The notes under the pieces were generated by a model, which saw only the letters and a program-made list of their open reading frames with translations, did not search any database and had not been told where the DNA came from. Both the position numbers and the translations under genes were made by a program. 64,000 nucleotides of DNA, from the IMG/VR virus record IMGVR_UViG_3300042197_002147, positions 62,001-126,000 of that record; one strand, given 5' to 3'. Positions 59,263 through 64,000 of this stretch are shown here, piece after piece (positions within the stretch are counted from its first letter, which is position 1; the number at the start of each line of letters is the position of its first letter). Source of the stretch: a virus.

Positions 59263-59562
59263 TCAACCTCTCCAGAGTCTGCCAGTGTTTGTTTTTGTTT
59301 TTTCTAGTTTACCGTGATACTTTTTGGACAAACCAGATTTCATTTTGTTCATTAGTTCTGACCATCTTCCTCCAGTTGCTTTGTCTGGAGACATTGTTGC
59401 ATCGCTTCCAAGACCCGGTAACAATGTTGAAAAATCTTTGTTTATTTTCTTTTTGTTACATTTTGGGCATTTATCTTTTGTGGGCAAATCTCTTTCACTT
59501 ATTTTTAAAACTTTTTCAAATTTATAATCACACGCTTCACAAACATAACCATAATTTGGCAT
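59263..59562 (-). CDS. FmdB-type zinc-ribbon protein
   Basis: A 99-residue protein. 'MPNYGYVCEACDYKFEKVLKI' with 'DKCPKCNKKK' makes a four-Cys zinc ribbon of the FmdB/regulatory type. The tail ('MSPDKATGGRWSELMNKMKSGLSKKYHGKL') is basic. Small zinc ribbons of this kind occur in late operons of aquatic phages. It might act in virion assembly or transcription. It starts 2 bp after the preceding stop and ends where the next gene begins. Confidence 0.8.
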   Translation of the reverse strand: MPNYGYVCEACDYKFEKVLKISERDLPTKDKCPKCNKKKINKDFSTLLPGLGSDATMSPDKATGGRWSELMNKMKSGLSKKYHGKLEKTKTNTGRLWRG

Positions 59563-59564
59563 TT

Positions 59565-59831
59565 TTAACCCTCTTGTGCTTTCTGCTGAGCTCTTTGTAC
59601 TCTTCTTTCCAAATCTCTATCAATTGTGTTCATTTCCGGTGGAACTTGTTGTCTACCGAAACCATTCATTCTTCTGTCAAATGTAGATTGACGAGCTTTT
59701 CCTATTGCATTATTTCCTTCTGGAACATTTACTGCAAATGGACCGCCTTGTCTCCTTGCAAGAAGTCTTTCCTTTTCGTTTTGCACTGCGTTTCTTCCAA
59801 CATTTGTTGGTGTGAATCTTTGATTGGCCAT
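59565..59831 (-). CDS. Small basic late protein
   Basis: An 88-residue, Arg/Gln-rich protein ('MANQRFTPTNVGRNAVQNEKERLLARRQGG', 'ERRVQRAQQKAQEG'). It looks partly disordered with a C-terminal helix. GAGGT precedes the ATG. It is the second gene of the short late unit 60203-58213. No family recognised. Its charge suggests DNA contact in the head. Confidence 0.6.
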   Translation of the reverse strand: MANQRFTPTNVGRNAVQNEKERLLARRQGGPFAVNVPEGNNAIGKARQSTFDRRMNGFGRQQVPPEMNTIDRDLERRVQRAQQKAQEG

Positions 59832-59834
59832 TTG

Positions 59835-60203
59835 TTACCTCTTTTTCTTTAATCTTTTTCCGATTATGTCTCTTACTCTATTTCCCAAGATTCTCATGTT
59901 TGTGCTTTTTTGTGCGCCATATATTTTGCCTGCTTCTTCGGATGGACTCACACGGCGACCAGTTTTGCTGCTTTGACCCCGAACTGTAGATGTGAACATA
60001 TCTTTCATTGCATTTAGGGCGCGAGCGGAATGTTGTGGGGATTTTGCATTTACCACTCTTTCCATTGAGTTGTGTAACAAACCTATGTGCCTTTCGGCAT
60101 CCATCATATTTTCTTTATGTTTTGTTCTCAATGCACGAATTTTTTGGTTTGCTATATCAACAACTTTTTGTGCATGTCCTCTACAAATATCTGGTATTGC
60201 CAT
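59835..60203 (-). CDS. Small basic helical late protein
   Basis: A 122-residue protein with a long helix ('KVVDIANQKIRALRTKHKENMMDAERHIGLLHNSMERVV') and a basic C-terminus ending 'RDIIGKRLKKKR'. It has a GAGGA Shine-Dalgarno and a perfect TATAAATA promoter upstream. It is the first gene of a late unit with two further small proteins and the pretoxin-like protein. No family recognised. Confidence 0.65.
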   Translation of the reverse strand: MAIPDICRGHAQKVVDIANQKIRALRTKHKENMMDAERHIGLLHNSMERVVNAKSPQHSARALNAMKDMFTSTVRGQSSKTGRRVSPSEEAGKIYGAQKSTNMRILGNRVRDIIGKRLKKKR

Positions 60204-60221
60204 GATCTTATCCTCTTGGTA

Positions 60222-60229
60222 TATTTATA
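60222..60229 (-). promoter_or_regulatory. TATAAATA, T4-type late promoter (minus strand)
   Basis: A perfect TATAAATA, 18 nt before the ATG at 60203. It begins at the end of the T-run of the terminator at 60231-60264, so terminator and promoter abut. Confidence 0.88.
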
Positions 60230-60230
60230 A

Positions 60231-60264
60231 AAGAAAATGCGCCGATTTACCATCGGCGCATTTC
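60231..60264 (-). terminator. Strong hairpin terminator after the HNH gene
   Basis: AAATGCGCCGAT (60235-60246) and ATCGGCGCATTT (60252-60263) make a 12-bp perfect stem with a 5-nt loop. On the minus strand it is followed by TCTTTTA. It lies 48 nt after the HNH gene and just before a late promoter, so it insulates the two units. Confidence 0.85.
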
Positions 60265-60310
60265 CCACCCACATATATTCTATTGTCCATTGCCGTTTAT
60301 ATCTATGTTT

Positions 60311-60820
60311 TTAAACATTTACCCAACGATTCCATAAAACTAACTCATTTTCGTGTAAATGCTCTATTTGATAACCAATTGCATAAACTGGTTTTGGTTG
60401 TACCAAAAGTTTCATTTTTGCTTCGTGAGGTGTTCTGCTTCCTTTTTTCCTGTTGCAGTGCAAACAACAACAGACCATATTTTCCCATGTGTTGCCACCT
60501 CCCCTTGACCTCGGAATCACATGGTCTATCGTAGCAGATTTTTCCGATAAAGTAGAGGAACAGTATTGGCATTTTGATCTATCCCTTATTATTAAATTCT
60601 TTTTAGAAGGTCTTATTTCTGCTCTTGGTATGCGAACATACTTATTAAGCATCAATGCACTTGGTAAATAAAATATACCATTAGATGTCATAATCTGGTA
60701 GTCATTTTCATAATTGTATGGTTTTGATGCCTTACCAGACATATAGAGTTGGACTGCGCGAATCCAATCTATTACTTTTATTACTTCTTCTGATGCGTTT
60801 AACAATAACACTTTTCGCAT
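60311..60820 (-). CDS. HNH endonuclease
   Basis: A 169-residue HNH nuclease. The zinc and active-site region is 'RSKCQYCSSTLSEKSATIDHVIPRSRGGGNTWENMVCCCLHCNRKKG', with CxxC pairs, the catalytic His in DHV and the Asn/His pair. The N-terminal 'MRKVLLLNASEEVIKVIDWIRAVQLYMSGKA' is the common start of free-standing phage HNH proteins. It has its own consensus promoter and its own terminator inside a late operon, so it is an independent unit that may be mobile. The ATG is 6 nt after the -10 box, with no Shine-Dalgarno. Confidence 0.93.
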   Translation of the reverse strand: MRKVLLLNASEEVIKVIDWIRAVQLYMSGKASKPYNYENDYQIMTSNGIFYLPSALMLNKYVRIPRAEIRPSKKNLIIRDRSKCQYCSSTLSEKSATIDHVIPRSRGGGNTWENMVCCCLHCNRKKGSRTPHEAKMKLLVQPKPVYAIGYQIEHLHENELVLWNRWVNV

Positions 60821-60826
60821 AGTGGA

Positions 60827-60855
60827 ATTATAGTAATCAGTTAATTATATGTCAA
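60827..60855 (-). promoter_or_regulatory. Consensus sigma70 promoter giving a leaderless HNH mRNA (minus strand)
   Basis: On the minus strand: TTGACA (60855-60850), 17-bp spacer, TATAAT (60832-60827), then 6 nt to the ATG at 60820. It matches the consensus at all 12 positions. The -35 box contains the stop codon of the upstream gene. Confidence 0.9.
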
Positions 60856-62024
60856 ATAGAATTGTTTTTTCTTTTTAAGGAAATCTCGGCTGCCTTCTTT
60901 GCTCTCATGCGAAGAATTTCTCTTGGAGTCATCTGACTTTCTGGTTTTTGAGGCATTGGTCTTTGACCCAATTTTGCAACTATTTGATCGTGGGACATTC
61001 CACCACGATCAGAAAGGCGATCATATTCTGCATCCCATCTTTCCTCTTCTTCTTTGCCTTCATTTATTTTTTTCTTGCGAATCTGCCGTCTTTGGCGATC
61101 CAACATTTTAATTGCATGAAGAAGCGATCCTTCATTTTTCTTTTTACGATCTAAAAAGTAACTTGTGTTTACATGATATGGTCTACTGGCAGAAAAATCA
61201 CCTCTTTCTGGTTTCCAATCTTCATCCTCTACTTTTTGATGTTCGGTGTTAATTGTGTGCGTCTTTGATAATTTTTTGGATAAAAAGTCATATAAACTTT
61301 TTCTAGTATCTCTCAGATCTCCACTTTTAGTTTTTTGCATCTCTTCACTTGGTGTTGAACTGGTAAATATTATTCGATCTGGATTATGTGATTTTAAATG
61401 ATGACGAATTGCAGGCAAAACTGTTCGGAAAATTCCTAAAGACTTGTGACCTTCTTCGTCGGTTTTGCGCGACTCGCCATCAATATCAAAACTGATTTCG
61501 CTTGTGGTTCTTATTCCTTTTCTTTGCAAGGAAGGATGGGATTCTCTGTGATGAATGTAAACATTACCTTCTTTTCCTTCTGGTGTTCTGAAGGAATAAG
61601 TGTGTGATCCTTGTTCTCTGTATTTGGGGCCAAGCATTTCTGCATTTTTTCCGAAAGTGAAATCGGGTCTAAATGTATATGATAAATTATTTGATCCTTT
61701 TATTTTTCCTCGGTATACACGACTATGAGAACTCATTGGATCTAGTACTTTAGTAAAATATGGGTGTTTGCGAATTTTTTCGACAAATTTATCTCTCTCA
61801 TTAACATCATCATCTGTTAATGGTTTTTCTTTTGCTAGTTTAGGAAGTCTTTTGTTTTCCTTGTCTGCTTGTCTTGTTAACTTCACATAATCTTTTAACA
61901 TTTCTCTGCTGACACCTTTAATTGGATAATCTGCATCTCCAACACGAGAATGTTTTGTTGCAAAGAGATTTTGTCTCTTCTTTACTGCTTCATTAAGTTG
62001 ATTGACAAGTTTTTCTATTTTCAT
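60852..62024 (-). CDS. Probable internal virion protein with capsid-targeting-like N-terminus
   Basis: A 390-residue basic protein starting 'MKIEKLVNQLNEAVKKRQ', an amphipathic peptide ending LNE before Ala as in prohead-protease sites. The middle contains 'EISFDIDGESRKTDEEGHKSLGIFRTVLPAIRHHLKSHNPDRIIFTSST' and 'DTRKSLYDFLSKKL', a pattern I associate with acetyltransferase-like domains of T4-like phage virion proteins ('IF.tV...i..y.....P..i.Fs......R..LY..l'). Near 305 'NEGSLLHAIKMLDRQ' resembles a segment of the 972-aa protein. It overlaps the lysozyme gene by ATGA. Confidence 0.7.
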   Translation of the reverse strand: MKIEKLVNQLNEAVKKRQNLFATKHSRVGDADYPIKGVSREMLKDYVKLTRQADKENKRLPKLAKEKPLTDDDVNERDKFVEKIRKHPYFTKVLDPMSSHSRVYRGKIKGSNNLSYTFRPDFTFGKNAEMLGPKYREQGSHTYSFRTPEGKEGNVYIHHRESHPSLQRKGIRTTSEISFDIDGESRKTDEEGHKSLGIFRTVLPAIRHHLKSHNPDRIIFTSSTPSEEMQKTKSGDLRDTRKSLYDFLSKKLSKTHTINTEHQKVEDEDWKPERGDFSASRPYHVNTSYFLDRKKKNEGSLLHAIKMLDRQRRQIRKKKINEGKEEEERWDAEYDRLSDRGGMSHDQIVAKLGQRPMPQKPESQMTPREILRMRAKKAAEISLKRKNNSI

Positions 62025-62815
62025 TTTGAATATGTAGGTTCACCTTTCTGATTAAATCCAGACACCTTGCCTTGCCACATGGCGCCTTCCACTGATCTTC
62101 TTCTGACCAAACCAGAACGAACTTGACCACCAGACTTGTTATAAAGGGACATAGCATTTGGTACTTCATGCCACTTTGATGGATCACTTAATTTTCCAGA
62201 TATTGTCTCAAAACCTTTTTTGCCATAAAATCCTGTGCCAAAATTATGAGCAAACGATGTTACTGCTGCTTGCTGGTGTGGTTTCATTTTGTCCCAGTGT
62301 GGTACTGTCTTTGATAATTTGTTTTTCATATCTTCAACATGAGACTCAAGATGTTTGTCTGCTTCTTCTCTTGTGACACTATCACCAAGTTTTACTGGTC
62401 GTCCATCAGCGTGTCTTGTCATCCCCCATCCAATTGTCGGAACACCACTTTTTGTTAATTTATCAGCATAAGCATTTGATCTAAAACCTTCAAAATGTTT
62501 TATCACACCATGCGAGAGATCAGTAAATCCAAGACCATTTGGTTTTGTTGGTTCTTGCTTTTGAACCTCTTTTTGTTTAGGTGCCGGGGATACTTGTGAA
62601 ACAACCCTATTACCAAGAGCATTGGGTTTTTCCTTTTGAGTATGCCCGGCTAGTGATAATGCAATTGGTACGGCTGCAAGACCAGCACCAATTCCTAAAT
62701 TACGAATGAAACTCTTTCCTTTTTTTGAAAAGATTGCTTCGTTTATTTTTTTTGTTTTTTTGGTCTTATACCTACAACCACAAGACTCTTCGTAAAACAT
62801 TGAAAACGATTTCAT
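62021..62815 (-). CDS. Lysozyme (GH24-like) with capsid-targeting-like N-terminus
   Basis: A 264-residue protein. The first residues 'MKSFSMFYEESCGCRYKTKK' resemble a targeting peptide, with a second site INE-A near residue 28. A hydrophobic segment 'NLGIGAGLAAVPIALSLAG' near 42-60 follows. From about residue 98, 'DLSHGVIKHFEGFRSNAYADK...GVPTIGWGMT' gives the GH24 catalytic Glu (in HFEGF), Asp/Thr region, and later 'AAVTSFAHNFGTGFYGKKGF' and 'LVRRRSVEGAMW', as in T4-lysozyme relatives. It may be a virion-carried muralytic enzyme used during entry, or the endolysin. Confidence 0.85.
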   Translation of the reverse strand: MKSFSMFYEESCGCRYKTKKTKKINEAIFSKKGKSFIRNLGIGAGLAAVPIALSLAGHTQKEKPNALGNRVVSQVSPAPKQKEVQKQEPTKPNGLGFTDLSHGVIKHFEGFRSNAYADKLTKSGVPTIGWGMTRHADGRPVKLGDSVTREEADKHLESHVEDMKNKLSKTVPHWDKMKPHQQAAVTSFAHNFGTGFYGKKGFETISGKLSDPSKWHEVPNAMSLYNKSGGQVRSGLVRRRSVEGAMWQGKVSGFNQKGEPTYSK

Positions 62816-63192
62816 TCATAAAACTCCGGGTATTCTTTACCATACATTCTTATTAATCTGCCTGCAAGTGCATTTGCTTCATCTTCGTGTGGAGAACCAG
62901 TTGAACCATCTAACATACTAGGGTCATCAATTTCTTCATGTTGTTTTTGATGAACCATTTCATGTGCAATACTTCTGCAAATATCACAAAGAGCGCGGTT
63001 CTTTACATAAATTTTCATTTCACCATTGCCAAGATTATAATTTGCAGTTGTCATTTCTGGTTCACGAACCACCAACAATTTTATTATTGGTTTTCTTTTA
63101 ATACCAAGAACATTTGTTGCAAAGTCAACAAAATGCCCAACTTTAGAATTGAGTTCTGTTGCTTCACGAAGATGTTGTTTGAATTTTTTCAT
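62812..63192 (-). CDS. HExxH zinc peptidase-like protein with capsid-targeting-like N-terminus
   Basis: A 126-residue protein. It opens 'MKKFKQHLREATELNS', with LRE before Ala as a candidate protease site. 'CRSIAHEMVHQKQHEE' is an HExxH zinc motif near residue 78, and 'HEDEANALAGRLIRMYGK' gives the third ligand Glu as in gluzincin/SprT-like small peptidases. It is coupled by ATGA overlap to the lysozyme gene and to the proline-rich gene. The substrate is unknown: virion maturation, cell wall peptide or host protein are possible. Confidence 0.8.
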   Translation of the reverse strand: MKKFKQHLREATELNSKVGHFVDFATNVLGIKRKPIIKLLVVREPEMTTANYNLGNGEMKIYVKNRALCDICRSIAHEMVHQKQHEEIDDPSMLDGSTGSPHEDEANALAGRLIRMYGKEYPEFYE

Positions 63193-63827
63193 TATGGTTT
63201 TGGTGGTGGTGGTGGAGGTGGTGGCGGTGGAGGTGGTGGGGGAATCACTGGGATAGGGAAAGGAACCGGGAATATATCTTTCGTAGGAGTTCCCCCCTTG
63301 AATGGATATTCATACATTGGTGGTTCGTAAGGTTCACCCGGAAGTTTTGGCCAATGATATGGCCAATCTTTATTCCATTTCCACTTTCCTACGGGACTTT
63401 CATCTCTTATTGCCGGTTTGTAAAATCGGTTTCCCGGAACTGCTGGACCGTTCCACCATTGATCCCATTTTTTTGCCCCCTTGTCAAGAAGACCCCATGG
63501 AATCACTTTTAAAGCTAGCTTCGCCAACCATTGGGACAATGATTCAGTTATATAATTTGCAACTTCATTTTTTTGTTGTTCTGTTATCTGTTGATTTAAT
63601 AAAAATTTATAGTTATTTTTTATAAAATCTTCATCTTGTAACAGACATTCAAATAGAGTAAGAAGTGCAGCATCTTCTGTTGGTCTTTTTCTATTTTTAT
63701 CCTCTAATAAAATTTTATACATTTCTGGTGAATGATAAAGTTCTGTAATTATTTTTGATTTGTTTTCTAAAATAATTATTTTAAGATTTTCTTGAAGAGT
63801 GTATTGTTGTTGTTCAGTTAAATTCAT
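63192..63827 (-). CDS. Late protein with C-terminal polyproline run
   Basis: A 211-residue protein. The N-terminal half is helical and rich in Gln/Glu ('LTEQQQYTLQENLKIIILENKSKIITELYHSPEMYKIL'). A Trp/Pro-rich segment ('WDQWWNGPAVPGNRF', 'WKWNKDWPYHWPKLPGEPYEPP') leads to 'PVPFPIPVIP' and a run of 14 prolines ending KP. Polyproline forms a stiff helix, useful as a spacer in virions or as a binding site. It overlaps both neighbours by 1-4 bp. No family recognised. Confidence 0.65.
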   Translation of the reverse strand: MNLTEQQQYTLQENLKIIILENKSKIITELYHSPEMYKILLEDKNRKRPTEDAALLTLFECLLQDEDFIKNNYKFLLNQQITEQQKNEVANYITESLSQWLAKLALKVIPWGLLDKGAKKWDQWWNGPAVPGNRFYKPAIRDESPVGKWKWNKDWPYHWPKLPGEPYEPPMYEYPFKGGTPTKDIFPVPFPIPVIPPPPPPPPPPPPPPKP

Positions 63828-64000
63828 TTTTTTATATCTCTGATAAATTGTTTCAATGGAACATATTTTTTTATAGAGAAGCCCAATCTGTAAATTTTAT
63901 TTTGAATTTTTTCAATTCCTGTTGGTTCTGGATAACCAGTTGGTGTGTTTAGTGGACCTATTTGTTTTTTTTGACCAGATGCTTTCTGATTTGCTTTAAA
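63824..64000 (-). CDS. C-terminal end of a late protein cut by the window edge
   Basis: Only the last 58 residues are visible (ending 'NKIYRLGFSIKKYVPLKQFIRDIKK'), with the start beyond the right edge. 'GPLNTPTGYPEPTGIEKIQ' is Pro/Gly-rich. It overlaps the next gene by ATGA, so it belongs to the same late operon. Too short to name. Confidence 0.6.
   Translation of the reverse strand, partial: FKANQKASGQKKQIGPLNTPTGYPEPTGIEKIQNKIYRLGFSIKKYVPLKQFIRDIKK

Overview
The window is 64 kb of an AT-rich genome of a T4-related tailed phage (myovirus), probably from an aquatic or marine bacterium. The T4 replication and recombination core is present: gp46, RNase H, gp45 clamp, gp44/gp62 clamp loader, RegA, gp43 polymerase, UvsX, gp41 helicase and gp61 primase. 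Late promoters have the T4 form TATAAATA, and a tRNA cluster is present. Class II ribonucleotide reductase, ThyX, dUTPase and zinc-ribbon proteins are the kind of complement seen in aquatic T4-like phages. Two late proteins end in PEP-CTERM-like sorting tails of the Pro-x-x-Gly ... Arg-rich type, which hints at a Gram-negative host with an exosortase system (for example Planctomycetota or Verrucomicrobiota). That host assignment is inference.

Layout. 0-9.3 kb (+): recombination nuclease gp46, a PLP fold-type-II enzyme, a TSPPY DNA methyltransferase, RNase H, then clamp, clamp loader and RegA. 9.3-19.6 kb (+): an island of sugar and methyl-transfer genes (GT10, GT2, GT7, FkbM, HAD, nucleotidyltransferase, GDPD-like). 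19.6-29.4 kb (+): tail-fibre or adhesin module with collagen-like, repeat-rich and DUF285-like proteins. 29.4-45.2 kb (+): dUTPase, a second methyltransferase, the N-terminal half of DNA polymerase, a SPOUT methyltransferase, six tRNAs and one structured RNA, small accessory genes, the C-terminal half of the polymerase, UvsX, helicase, primase, ThyX and RNR. 45.2-46.1 kb: a divergent region with late promoters, a 75-nt structured RNA and a RuvC-like resolvase. 46.1-64 kb (-): a late operon array of exported proteins, probable lysis proteins and large basic virion or internal proteins, with two small nuclease islands set between terminators.

Two regulatory systems can be read directly. Seven early-type genes on both strands start 6-7 nt after a sigma70 -10 box (TTGACA-N16/17-TATAAT-N6/7-ATG), so their mRNAs should be leaderless. 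Virion genes instead use TATAAATA plus Shine-Dalgarno sequences.

The most striking biology is in the minus-strand late region. Several proteins begin with a short amphipathic peptide ending in LxE followed by S or A. This matches the layout of the T4 capsid-targeting sequence and the gp21 prohead-protease site. The proteins behind it include a lysozyme, an HExxH peptidase and basic multidomain proteins; neighbours carry nucleotidyltransferase, HNH and KxDG ligase-like modules. I infer a set of proteins packaged in the capsid and delivered with the DNA. The split DNA polymerase, with 4.5 kb of tRNA and accessory genes between its halves, is the other major oddity.
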